DNA from: G963556115 sp963666605
Lineage (GTDB): Bacteria; Planctomycetota; SZUA-567
Length of the DNA: 64,000 nucleotides
NCBI GenBank assembly: GCA_965140405.1
Contig: OZ223208.1
Location: forward strand, 2,852,001-2,916,000
Direction of reading: 5' to 3'
The stretch's first letter is position 1; each line of letters opens with the position of its first letter. The notes under the pieces are model-generated. The model did no database searches and was not told the DNA's origin. It saw only the letters and a list, made by a program, of their open reading frames with translations. The position numbers and the translations under genes are program-made. Shown piece by piece: positions 27,519-35,874 of this stretch.

Positions 27519-28388
27519 TTACTTTCCAGCTATATCCTCTACAACCAAGTATGATGCAGAAAAGTCCTTCTGTCCCAAATCCATACTCATTCCTTGAGAG
27601 AACAACTCTACAGTATTATTCAAACCATGCAACTCAAGGTCTAAGCTATTAGCCAGATCCTTTGTTAGATTAACATCTTTATTCATATTAGCTAGTGAGA
27701 ATGCAGGTGCAAAATTCTTCTCATTGATAGCTTTCCACTTGCCATCAAGATAGAAATTCTGTCCACCACCGTAAGATATAGATTTGACAAAGTCTTCTGC
27801 TGGTATCCCACTCTTCTTAGCAAGTAGCATCATCTCATTTACACCGTTCTGGATCTGAGCAACAAGAGAGTTGTGACATAACTTCATTGTCAACCCAACA
27901 CCATTTTCACCTAGATAGATAATATTGCTCCCCATACATTCAAGTATCGGCATAATATCAGCTACTTTTGCCTTATTACCTCCGATATAGATACCAAGAT
28001 CACCTGAAATTGCTGCAGGCTTGCTCTTGACTACAGGGGCATCAAACATCGTACATCCACAAGCGGCAACCTTCCCAGCCAACTCCCTACTTACAACCGG
28101 TGATACTGTACTCATATCAATCACAACCGTTTCAGGCTTTAGCACAGGCGCAAGTTCAGCTATAACGGACTCAATAATTTCATTATTAGGAACCATTATT
28201 ACAATATGCGTTGCGTAGGCAGCTATATCACTGATTGACGAAGCCTTCACTGCTCCAAGTTTTACAAGTTGTTCAACTTTATTACTATCAACATCATAAG
28301 CCATAGTTGGAAACTTACCAACTTCTATTACTCTCTGACACATAGACTCACCCATAATTCCGAGCCCAATAAATCCTATTTTTTTCAT
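27519..28388 (-). CDS. Beta-hydroxyacid dehydrogenase family; candidate 3-sulfolactaldehyde reductase (YihU-like)
   Basis: A 289-aa protein with the NAD(P)-binding motif GFIGLGIMGES and catalytic K169 (MKLCHN). The substrate loop reads DAPVVKSKPAAISGDL instead of the DAPVSGG..GA..GTL of ordinary hydroxyisobutyrate dehydrogenases. The basic residue K121 sits where YihU-type enzymes have the Arg used to hold the sulfonate. It would reduce 3-sulfolactaldehyde to 2,3-dihydroxypropane-1-sulfonate, regenerating NAD+. It lies next to the transaldolase-family gene. Confidence 0.8.
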   Translation of the reverse strand: MKKIGFIGLGIMGESMCQRVIEVGKFPTMAYDVDSNKVEQLVKLGAVKASSISDIAAYATHIVIMVPNNEIIESVIAELAPVLKPETVVIDMSTVSPVVSRELAGKVAACGCTMFDAPVVKSKPAAISGDLGIYIGGNKAKVADIMPILECMGSNIIYLGENGVGLTMKLCHNSLVAQIQNGVNEMMLLAKKSGIPAEDFVKSISYGGGQNFYLDGKWKAINEKNFAPAFSLANMNKDVNLTKDLANSLDLELHGLNNTVELFSQGMSMDLGQKDFSASYLVVEDIAGK

Positions 28389-28457
28389 TTCATCTACCTT
28401 ATTATGTTTTCATCAAATTAAATTTATCAAAAGAATTACTCTTAACCCGACTAGGAT

Positions 28458-29123
28458 CTATTCAGTAGTATCTGTCTGATCCCACGCATTGATGAATATA
28501 TCATTTCCAAACCCAGTATATGGACTGAAGAAGCTATCTTCATACACAGCATAACCACAAGTAGTAATATCAGCACCAAATCCAGCAACTTCAGCAATCT
28601 GCTTACCAGATCTCACAGCGGCAACGATTACCTCAGTAGCAAAATCATAATTCCTATATATTTCAACAATACGTTTTACCGTTTCAATTGGAAACTCGCC
28701 ATTAGCCTCGCCCCAACCAACAAATGGAGAACAGTATGTCGAGCCTATTCGAGCCACCTGTATAGCCTGACTTGCAGAGAAGACAAGTGTTACATTGGTT
28801 CTAATACCGCTTTCATTGAAAACTTTTGCTGCACAAAGCCCTTGCTCAGTACAAGGTATCTTGATCACAAAATTCTTTGAGATAGTACTTAGTTTTCTTC
28901 CCATAGCTATCATATCATCAGCTTTAGTCAAGTTTGGATCAATCTCAACAGATACAGGAACATCGGTATCTTTGAAGTAATCTCCGATCTCAGCAATCAC
29001 TGAGTAGAATGGCTTACCCGAAGTCATAATATGACGAGGATTTGTAGTCACCCCATCCACACCCCAATTTTCATAGGCATAGGTTATCTCTTCCATTTTT
29101 GCACTGTCTAAAAAATATTTCAT
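28458..29123 (-). CDS. Transaldolase/FSA-family enzyme; candidate sulfofructose-cleaving enzyme
   Basis: A 221-aa single-domain TIM barrel of the TAL/FSA family. The Schiff-base Lys is K88 in NFVIKIPCTEQG, followed by RTNVTLVFSASQAIQ. The usual DGVTTNPSLI loop reads DGVTTNPRHIM, introducing Arg30 and His31 where ordinary family members have Ser-Leu. From context it cleaves 6-deoxy-6-sulfofructose to 3-sulfolactaldehyde, with the dihydroxyacetone unit passed to glyceraldehyde-3-P (transaldolase, sulfo-TAL) or released free (aldolase). The neighbouring dihydroxyacetone kinase argues for free dihydroxyacetone. Confidence 0.82.
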   Translation of the reverse strand: MKYFLDSAKMEEITYAYENWGVDGVTTNPRHIMTSGKPFYSVIAEIGDYFKDTDVPVSVEIDPNLTKADDMIAMGRKLSTISKNFVIKIPCTEQGLCAAKVFNESGIRTNVTLVFSASQAIQVARIGSTYCSPFVGWGEANGEFPIETVKRIVEIYRNYDFATEVIVAAVRSGKQIAEVAGFGADITTCGYAVYEDSFFSPYTGFGNDIFINAWDQTDTTE

Positions 29124-29204
29124 TTACTCTTCCCTTCAAAGTTATTCAAAAATTTTATTACTGACAATAATATCAATAATTGTTATTAATTAATAATACA
29201 CAAC

Positions 29205-29837
29205 CTACATTGTCTTTACGATTTCATCCAAGATAACAGCGATTGCTTTTGCTCCCGCATCATAGTTATCAAGACTCCGCTCGCCCACATATGTAGCTCG
29301 CCCCTTCTTTGCAACAAGTTTTTTTGTACTTTCTGCCCCTTCATTTGCACCTTGAGCACAAGCCTTTATTCCTGTAGCTATGTCTAGTTCATTCTTAGCC
29401 GATTCAATGAGGGCATCCTTAGCAGGGAACAATGCATCTAGTAACGTCTTATCACCCAGCTGTGCACCACCACGCTTCTGAATCCCTTCAATTGCAGCAC
29501 CAAGCATCTCGCCCAATTCAAGAAGTGTTAATTCCGCCTTACCTTTTGCATACTTTGCAGCACCTCGAAACGCTCCACCCCAAATAGGACCTGACGCTCC
29601 ACCACAGTACTCAGTAATAATCATAGAGCAGTCTTTCATAAACGCACCAATATCATCAGTACTCAGCTCATCCCACTCTACTTGAAGTTGTTTAAAACCT
29701 TTTGCAACAGACATACCAAAGTCACCATCACCAGCAACTGAGTCAAGTTCACAAAAATACACTTCATTATTTATAATAATTTCAGCAACCTTATTTACTA
29801 GATTGACAATATCACTCGTTGTTAATTTCTGCATCAT
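29205..29837 (-). CDS. dhaL: Dihydroxyacetone kinase, subunit L
   Basis: A 210-aa all-helical DhaL. The ADP/Mg-binding loop is AGDGDFGMSVAKGF (three acidic residues are expected in this loop), followed by GGASGPIWGGAFRG and QLGDKTLLDALFPA. It donates phosphate to dihydroxyacetone held by DhaK. No DhaM phosphocarrier gene is nearby, so phosphate comes either from ATP directly or from PTS proteins encoded elsewhere. It is separated from dhaK by 18 nt. Confidence 0.9.
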   Translation of the reverse strand: MMQKLTTSDIVNLVNKVAEIIINNEVYFCELDSVAGDGDFGMSVAKGFKQLQVEWDELSTDDIGAFMKDCSMIITEYCGGASGPIWGGAFRGAAKYAKGKAELTLLELGEMLGAAIEGIQKRGGAQLGDKTLLDALFPAKDALIESAKNELDIATGIKACAQGANEGAESTKKLVAKKGRATYVGERSLDNYDAGAKAIAVILDEIVKTM

Positions 29838-29855
29838 ATTCCTCGTATAGTTGTA

Positions 29856-30854
29856 TTATTTAAATGAAACTGGAGTGTCAGTAGGATCATCTAAGAGTTC
29901 TTTCAACTCATCATCTAGCTTGAGTAGAGTCAATGACGCACCAGCCATATCAATCGAACTCATATAAGTTCCAACAAATGTCTTATATATTTTGAGCCCT
30001 TTTTCCTTCAGAGTAGCTGAGGTAGAAGCATTTAGTACAAATAGCTCCATTGCAGGAGTACCGCCCAACCCATTTACAATTAGTGCTACATCATCACCAG
30101 CCTCAAAGGAGACACTATCATTCAAAATTCGCTCAAGTAATGAACCTACTAGCTCGTCAGCACTTCTCAATTTTTCACGCTTCACACCTGGCTCACCATG
30201 TATCCCAACACCAAACTCAATCTCATCTTCTTCTAATTTGAAGGTTGGACTACCCTTTGCTGGTACAGTACATGATGTCAGAGCAAACCCCATCGTCCTC
30301 ACATTTGCTATAACCTTGTTTGCAATACGCTCGACATCGTCAAGCTCCATACCTCTCTCAGCAGCGGCACCAGCAATTTTATGGACAAGTACAGTACCTG
30401 CGACACCTCTTCTACCCACTGTGTAGAGACTGTCTTTTACTGCGACATCATCGTTAACATATACCTTTCTTACTTGAATATTATCATCTTCTTCAGCCAT
30501 CTCAGCAGCCGCATCAAAGTTCATACAATCACCTGAATAATTCTTTATGATTAGTAATGTACCCTTTGACGACTCTGTCTGGCATATACCCTTGTACACC
30601 TGAGTAATCGATGGTGAAGCAAAGACATCGCCACATACTGCTGCATCGAGCATCCCTGTACCGACAAAACCTGCATGCGCCGGCTCGTGTCCGCTGCCCC
30701 CACCACTAATAAGAGTCACCTTATCTTTATTGAACTGCTTTCTTTTTACTATCTTATACTTTGTATCAAGCTCAATTCTATCGCCGTATGCTTCCTGCAT
30801 ACCTTGAAGCATCTCTACAACAATATCATCTACTTTATTCGTTATTTTTTTCAT
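29856..30854 (-). CDS. dhaK: Dihydroxyacetone kinase, subunit K
   Basis: A 332-aa DhaK. GGGSGHEPAHAGFVGTGMLD forms the substrate pocket and FGVGIHGEPGVKR contains the His that binds dihydroxyacetone covalently as a hemiaminal. It is full length for the family. Together with DhaL it makes dihydroxyacetone phosphate for lower glycolysis. In this operon the likely source of dihydroxyacetone is sulfofructose cleavage or glycerol oxidation by the adjacent dehydrogenase. Confidence 0.93.
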   Translation of the reverse strand: MKKITNKVDDIVVEMLQGMQEAYGDRIELDTKYKIVKRKQFNKDKVTLISGGGSGHEPAHAGFVGTGMLDAAVCGDVFASPSITQVYKGICQTESSKGTLLIIKNYSGDCMNFDAAAEMAEEDDNIQVRKVYVNDDVAVKDSLYTVGRRGVAGTVLVHKIAGAAAERGMELDDVERIANKVIANVRTMGFALTSCTVPAKGSPTFKLEEDEIEFGVGIHGEPGVKREKLRSADELVGSLLERILNDSVSFEAGDDVALIVNGLGGTPAMELFVLNASTSATLKEKGLKIYKTFVGTYMSSIDMAGASLTLLKLDDELKELLDDPTDTPVSFK

Positions 30855-30887
30855 TCAATTTATCCTTTAAATTGTCTAGTACATAGC

Positions 30888-31982
30888 CTACTGATATTCA
30901 GAACCAATCTTGTCAGCAGTCAAGATAGCTGCATACACCATTTCCTCTGTGATCTCAAAAGGCATGTTATAGATAGTCTCACCAGGAGCGCAAGCAAGAG
31001 CCGCAACCTTCCTGATGTCATCCTCCTTGATCTTTTGTACTCCAAGATCAGCAAGGGATGTTGGCAGTCCAATTGTTTTACAAAAACTTAGTACTTCATC
31101 AAGCTCTTCACTTGGTGCATTTTCAAGTATCAAGTGTACAATCGTGCCAAATGCCACCTTCTCACCATGGTAGTAATGATGGCACTCTTCAAGAGCTGTA
31201 AGACCATTATGAACAGCATGTGCGGCAGCAAGTCCAGCACTTTCAAATCCAACACCACTAAGTAGTGTGTTTGCTTCAACAATATTATCAAGCGCAGGTG
31301 TTGCAACATTCATCTCAGACGCAGCGATCGCCTTTACGCTATCCTCAAGTATTGCATTATAACAAGTCTCAGCAATCATCATCCCTGTAAGTGTAGCTTT
31401 GCCCTTATTAGTGTTATTATCTGCATTAGCTCTTGAACATGAGCGAGCCTCGAAGTAAGTAGAAAGAGCGTCACCAATACCAGCCACAAGCAATCTTGTA
31501 GGTGCTTTAGCTACGACAGCAGTATCTACCATTACTAGATCAGGGTTTGACTTATTTGGTAAATACTTATCAAAACTTCCATCTTCGGTATACAGCACTG
31601 CAGTATGGCTACACGGTGCATCGGTCGCGGCAATCGTAGCAACGCATACGATCTTACAGTCATAGTAGTGACCTGCTGCTTTTGCAGTATCCATCGCCTT
31701 TCCACCACCAAGTCCAATAACAGTACTCGCATTCTCTTTCTTAAGGATATCAACAATCCTCTGTGCTTCCCCCTCAGTACACTCAGTGTTGAATCCCGCA
31801 TAGACCATCTTCAGATTTGAATTTGCCAGACCTTCGTCAATCTGAGCCTGAACCCTTCCTCTGTCTTCATCTGTTGCAACCATTACAGCAACACCACCAA
31901 ACTCTTCAAGATAGCTAGCTAGATCTTTTATCACATTTGGACCTTGAACATAATTACTTGGCGAAATAAATGTCTTAATCAT
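30888..31982 (-). CDS. gldA: Glycerol dehydrogenase (GldA-type, Zn, NAD+)
   Basis: A 364-aa iron-alcohol-dehydrogenase-like protein with NAD-binding GLGGGKAMDTAK and ATDAPCSHTAV, and metal ligands Asp in AGIGDALSTYFEA and His in LAAAHAVHNG and YYHGEKVAFG. It interconverts glycerol and dihydroxyacetone. It is the first gene of the 12-gene cluster. It can oxidise glycerol freed from sulfoquinovosyl glycerol, or dispose of dihydroxyacetone and NADH as glycerol. Confidence 0.92.
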   Translation of the reverse strand: MIKTFISPSNYVQGPNVIKDLASYLEEFGGVAVMVATDEDRGRVQAQIDEGLANSNLKMVYAGFNTECTEGEAQRIVDILKKENASTVIGLGGGKAMDTAKAAGHYYDCKIVCVATIAATDAPCSHTAVLYTEDGSFDKYLPNKSNPDLVMVDTAVVAKAPTRLLVAGIGDALSTYFEARSCSRANADNNTNKGKATLTGMMIAETCYNAILEDSVKAIAASEMNVATPALDNIVEANTLLSGVGFESAGLAAAHAVHNGLTALEECHHYYHGEKVAFGTIVHLILENAPSEELDEVLSFCKTIGLPTSLADLGVQKIKEDDIRKVAALACAPGETIYNMPFEITEEMVYAAILTADKIGSEYQ

Positions 31983-32444
31983 TGCACTCTCCTTAAGGTA
32001 CTCATTATCTAATATTTTAAAATCTAAAGTTAAGTATTATTAAATACATAAAATATAATTATCGTGTCCATATAAAAGTCTCAAATTAACCAAAGAATCC
32101 CCACGACTTTGCGCGAGCAAAGACTTTGAATAAGAGATATCACTTTATATGGTATCAATCTATGGATGAAGAATAAAACTAGTCAACTTCTAGAATTGTC
32201 TCGAATTTTTGCAAATAATTCCTCCGGCAAACTGCGTGTATTTTTGCAGAATACTTTGATAAGAACCAACTGAATTGTACTTTTTACAACAAACAAACAA
32301 ACAAACAAACAACTTTATATATCAAGCCTTATTAGACTAAATTTAAATATCACAATAACAACAATACTAAATATCAATGTAAAATGCAGCAAGTAAATAA
32401 CCTCATACCACGCTACTTATTCGTAATACCCAGTTTACCAGTCA
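31983..32444. promoter_or_regulatory. Intergenic region with probable promoter of the sulfoquinovose cluster
   Basis: A 460-bp non-coding gap between the LacI gene and gldA. It contains a short palindrome CTTTGC-GCGA-GCAAAG near 32105, a possible operator, and a (CAAA)n run at about 32287-32312. An exact -35/-10 pair was not convincing. The GGAAAGCGCTTTCC operator seen upstream of the LacI gene is not repeated here. Confidence 0.45.
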
Positions 32445-33470
32445 TTATACTCTAGGCTTTCCAGCAGATTTACGCTTACTCAATTGTGCTTTCCCCAAAT
32501 ACTGCAAATGCCCCTTATTCTCTTTTGCAATAATCTGAAGTAACATCTTTGTAAGTTTCTCACCAGCTTCCTTAAGAGGTTGAACCATTGTGGTCAACGG
32601 AGGATCAATAGACTCACCAAACGGAATACCATCATACCCAACTACAGAGACATCCCGACCTACCTTGAGTCCTCTATCCTTTATTGCTCTAATAGCTCCT
32701 ATAGCGACAACATCTGTAACACAAGCAATTGCTGTTGGTATTTTTTCTGAAGCAAGTATTCTCTTACTCGCCTCATATCCGCCCACTTCGGTCATATCTG
32801 TCACTATGTCCCACTCTTTGCGGTACTTCAACTTGTTCTCTTTCAGTCCATACTTAAAACCATTCTGCCTCACCAAAGCATGGCTTAATTCTTTATTACC
32901 ACCAAGGTATGCTATATCCTTATGCCCTAGAGAAGCAAGGTAACTTACTATAATCTCAAAAGCCTCTTCACTATCAATATCATACCAAGAATATCCCTTA
33001 TCATCCTTACTCCTTCCATATGCAACAAATGGAAAGTCCAATGTTTTAAAGAGCTTTATACGCTCATCATCAACAAGCGTTCTAAGAAGGATGCACCCAC
33101 TTACCTTGCCCGAGTAGACAGTCTGCTTTATAAATGTCTCCTGCTCGACACCTTCATGGTTGAAGAAGATTGTCAAATCCCAACCCTCTTTGATCAGCAC
33201 ACTACTCATACCTATTAATAGCTGCGTAAAAAACGGACTAGCTTGAGCCGAAATATCATCACCTCCAAGCATTATACCAATAGTCTTAGTTACACCTGTA
33301 GCAAGCCTCTGTGCAATTACATTCGGTCTATATCCAAGCCTATAAGCCTCTTCTTGCACACGCTTACGTGTCTTCTCGGCAATGTTAGGATAGTTATTTA
33401 TTGCTCTAGACACCGTTCCTTGTGTAAGCCCCAAATGTTCCGCAAGTTGCTTTAGTGTAATTTTACTCAT
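32445..33470 (-). CDS. LacI-family transcriptional regulator
   Basis: A 341-aa protein. The helix-turn-helix ITLKQLAEHLGLTQGTVSRA and hinge YRPNVIAQRLA are followed by a periplasmic-binding-protein-like sensor domain (GIMLGGDDIS, AYGRSKDDKG, LGHKDIAYLGG, PTAIACVTDVVAIG, SVVGYDGIPFG). It is upstream of the sulfoquinovose cluster in the same orientation and most likely represses it until a sulfo-sugar or breakdown product binds. Two GGAAAGCGC half-palindromes in its own promoter suggest autoregulation. Confidence 0.92.
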   Translation of the reverse strand: MSKITLKQLAEHLGLTQGTVSRAINNYPNIAEKTRKRVQEEAYRLGYRPNVIAQRLATGVTKTIGIMLGGDDISAQASPFFTQLLIGMSSVLIKEGWDLTIFFNHEGVEQETFIKQTVYSGKVSGCILLRTLVDDERIKLFKTLDFPFVAYGRSKDDKGYSWYDIDSEEAFEIIVSYLASLGHKDIAYLGGNKELSHALVRQNGFKYGLKENKLKYRKEWDIVTDMTEVGGYEASKRILASEKIPTAIACVTDVVAIGAIRAIKDRGLKVGRDVSVVGYDGIPFGESIDPPLTTMVQPLKEAGEKLTKMLLQIIAKENKGHLQYLGKAQLSKRKSAGKPRV

Positions 33471-33502
33471 TTTCTAATATATCTTTCATTCTTGAGAGCC
33501 AA

Positions 33503-33530
33503 GGAAAGCGCTTTTTGGAAAGCGCTTTCC
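33503..33530. promoter_or_regulatory. Tandem LacI-type operators
   Basis: A perfect 14-bp palindrome GGAAAGCGCTTTCC at 33517-33530 is preceded directly by a second copy with one good half, GGAAAGCGCTTTTT at 33503-33516. The centre AAAGCGCTTT is typical of LacI/GalR operators. It lies 33-60 bp upstream of the regulator start. Confidence 0.8.
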
Positions 33531-33632
33531 AGATTTAGCTTACTTTATATTTTTAGCTTAGTCAAATTATATTTTTACAATTTATTTTATTTGTTACGTT
33601 CAAAACAAACCAATTATACGGTGAACTCAAAT

Positions 33633-34500
33633 TCCAAGTGCAACACTTGAGTAAAAGAAGAAATAGTAAGGTGGTAGATATATATTTCACCAGAAACAAA
33701 CTATTTCATCTACTCAAGGAGAGCGTATGGAACAGAAATATCACCACCTTACTTTTTAAGATCGTACGGTTATTAAAGTTCTATTGCAAAAGAATAAAAG
33801 CTATTCATATATAACCAGAGTTCTCGGAGTGCATAGAAGTACCATATAGTAGAGAAATTTCGAGAAACACTGGCTACAGTGGATACAGAAATATCCAAAC
33901 TCATCAAAAAGACTGAGAAGGAGAGGTAAGCCCAGAGCAAAAAAACTTGACTAATTCGTGATAACCTATATTATCAGGAACTACACCAAGACTACTCTCC
34001 AGAGCAGATTTCTGGGGTAAGCGGATAGGTGACTGGGAAGCAGATCTAGTAAGTGAAGCCAACCATAAAGGATATCTAGTTACTTTATTTGAGCATAGGA
34101 GCGGATTATTAAGACTTGGGTATGTTAAGAATAGTGATCTTGTAAAAGGCGAGATTATTCGACTACTTACAAACTTTCAAGTTTATACTATAACCTATGA
34201 CAATGGCAAAGAGTTTGCGGGACATACAGATGTAAACAGACTTTTTGATAACAAGAGCTTTTTCTGTCACTCATACAGTGCTTGGGAGCGTGGTTGTAAG
34301 GAAAACATTAATGGCTTGCTTGCTAAGGAATATTTCCCTAAAGGTAAAGAGTTGCTGAATATACCTGCAAACGAGTTAAGAAGAGTTGAAAAAGTGGTTA
34401 ACAGTATACCTAGAAAGAGACTGGGATTTAGAAGCCCGCTTGAAGCATATAAGCAGGCTTCGTAAAAAAAGCAAGTATTGCACTTAGAGTTTGAATCCAA
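33633..34500 (+). mobile_element. IS30-family insertion sequence, degenerate but with both ends
   Basis: Imperfect inverted repeats flank the element: TCAAATTCCAAGTGCAACAC near 33630 and, reversed, TCAAACTCTAAGTGCAATAC near 34497. Inside lies a broken IS30-type transposase. A second, 3'-only copy is at 18733-19051. Confidence 0.8.
33727..34465 (+). pseudogene. IS30-type transposase, disrupted
   Basis: It starts MEQKYHHLTF, then a stop, then DRTVIKVLLQKNKSYSYITR and VLGVHRSTI, another stop, and REISRNTGYSG: the IS30 N-terminal HTH. After frameshifts the DDE domain reads RIGDWEADLVS, then FEHRSGLLRLGYV, YTITYDNGKEFAGH and YFPKGKELLNIPANELRRVE. Several stops and shifts make it inactive. It separates the sulfoquinovose cluster from the iron-organelle-like operon. 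Confidence 0.85.
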
Positions 34501-34506
34501 GAATAA

Positions 34507-34556
34507 TAAACTATAGAGGGTGAAGCTAATATAATTGCTTCACCCTCTATAGTTTA
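34507..34556. terminator. Perfect 20-bp stem-loop, end of ferrosome-like operon
   Basis: TAAACTATAGAGGGTGAAGC at 34507-34526 pairs perfectly with 34537-34556 around a 10-nt loop. It lies 40 bp beyond the last gene of the minus-strand operon and next to the IS30 end, and could insulate both. Confidence 0.7.
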
Positions 34557-34598
34557 CACTCAATAACAGAAATAACCTGCTCAAACTTTCCGTTAAAC

Positions 34599-35129
34599 CT
34601 ATTCACGCTCTTTAGCTTTATAATATTTAATTGCAGCACGCCCAATAATATATGCAGTAACTCCACCAGCAGCACCACTCACCCCATATTCAACAATATC
34701 AGTATTATTAGAGATACTTTTACCAGAACCAGCCAAAAGAATAGCCGGTACTGTTGCCACGATTACAGCTATGATTTCAGGGATACGTGCTTTGCTATCA
34801 ATATCTTTACCAAAGATAAGAGCAATTTTTAAAATAAGTGATACATGCATACGAGAAAGCACAACAGTTCTTCCAGCAATACCAATAATTCTAAGGATAC
34901 TGCTACTACCAGAGATCCCATCCTGCCAACGCGCAAGAACCCCTGCTGTAAAAGAGAGAGCGACCTGCGCATTAACCAGACGTTTTGCAAGTCTAACAGG
35001 GCTATCTTTAGGGTACTTCCGTTTAAACCTACCAACCATATGTCGGCAATGGCATTTTCTAAGCCCCATAAAGAAGAATAAAAACTCTTCCGCATAAATA
35101 CCCTGTTGTTCATTATTACTAACTAACAT
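34599..35129 (-). CDS. Membrane protein of ferrosome-like operon
   Basis: A 176-aa protein, start supported by AGGATAG. It has a basic region (VGRFKRKYPKDS), then amphipathic and hydrophobic segments (LRIIGIAGRTVVLSRMHV, IPEIIAVIVATVPAILLAG) and a glycine-rich C-terminal helix (YGVSGAAGGVTAYIIGRAAI). I do not recognise the family; there is a faint resemblance to EcsC/DUF697-type membrane-associated proteins. It is the last gene of the operon. A structural role in a membrane compartment is inferred only from neighbours. Confidence 0.65.
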   Translation of the reverse strand: MLVSNNEQQGIYAEEFLFFFMGLRKCHCRHMVGRFKRKYPKDSPVRLAKRLVNAQVALSFTAGVLARWQDGISGSSSILRIIGIAGRTVVLSRMHVSLILKIALIFGKDIDSKARIPEIIAVIVATVPAILLAGSGKSISNNTDIVEYGVSGAAGGVTAYIIGRAAIKYYKAKERE

Positions 35130-35181
35130 AATCTATCCTGTAAGAACTAGACAACTTGCTCTTTTAACATAAGTAATATAA

Positions 35182-35391
35182 TTACTGAGCATCTCTTTCA
35201 GCCATAATATCTTCAATGCTATCTTTAATTTCAGCAAGTTTCTCATCACTGAGATCTTTTAATACCTGACTATTCTCGGTAACCTGAGATAACTTTGCTG
35301 CTCCAGTGTTTTTTTTCTTTGCGATATACATCACCAGTAATGCAGCACCAGCGCCAGCAAGGGCTCCTTTGAGCAATCCATCTGTAGACAT
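35182..35391 (-). CDS. Small glycine-zipper membrane protein
   Basis: A 69-aa protein with AAAGGAAAA ahead of the start. It has one hydrophobic helix with G-x-x-x-G/A packing motifs (LKGALAGAGAALLVMYIAKK), then a charged, probably helical tail (LSDEKLAEIKDSIEDIMAE). It shares this layout with the 133-aa protein upstream and with the C-terminus of the 335-aa repeat protein. No known family is recognised. Confidence 0.7.
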   Translation of the reverse strand: MSTDGLLKGALAGAGAALLVMYIAKKKNTGAAKLSQVTENSQVLKDLSDEKLAEIKDSIEDIMAERDAQ

Positions 35392-35421
35392 AATTTTCCT
35401 TTCAAACCATCAAATAATTTA

Positions 35422-35823
35422 CTAATCTTCTTTGTCACTCTTTTCAGCGCGTACATCCTTTACCTGCTCTTTTAATTCTTCAAAGCCACAGGTAACCGCG
35501 TCCCACGTACTTACTGCACCGGAGATGATAGCCTTTCGAACCTTTGGATGCCCTAGTACAACTGCAATTCCAGCACCAGCGATAAGACCTTTCAAATAGT
35601 TCTTATCAGTAAAGTCAAACCAACTCTTGAGAGTTCCCTTCTCAGCCACCTGCTCTACAGGTGCAGCAGTAGTCTGAGTCACAGGATATTCATCAGTAGT
35701 TGCATACTGATTATAGTATTGATTATAATACTGATAATCCTGAGGCATAGTCTGATACTGCTGGAGCTGTTGTGAATAATACTCTGGGGTATACCCATAT
35801 ACTGCCTGTTGATTGTAGTCCAT
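35422..35823 (-). CDS. Tyr/Gln-rich glycine-zipper membrane protein
   Basis: The start is set at the ATG at 35821-35823, preceded by AAAGGAGAAATC; the longer frame lacks this. The 133-aa product has a low-complexity Tyr/Gln-rich N-terminus (YTPEYYSQQLQQYQ, YQYYNQYYNQY), then a segment with a hydrophobic helix YLKGLIAGAGIAVVLGHPKV, and a charged C-terminus. The aromatic-rich N-terminus may self-associate. It follows the second P-type ATPase by 51 nt. Confidence 0.7.
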   Translation of the reverse strand: MDYNQQAVYGYTPEYYSQQLQQYQTMPQDYQYYNQYYNQYATTDEYPVTQTTAAPVEQVAEKGTLKSWFDFTDKNYLKGLIAGAGIAVVLGHPKVRKAIISGAVSTWDAVTCGFEELKEQVKDVRAEKSDKED

Positions 35824-35874
35824 GATTTCTCCTTTAATACTGCTTATAAATTTTAAATATACCATTACATCTTA

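Noticed and set aside
34472..34500. tRNA-like TTTGAATCC sequence
   Set aside because: It belongs to the IS30 inverted repeat; no cloverleaf could be drawn. No tRNA or rRNA gene was found in the window.
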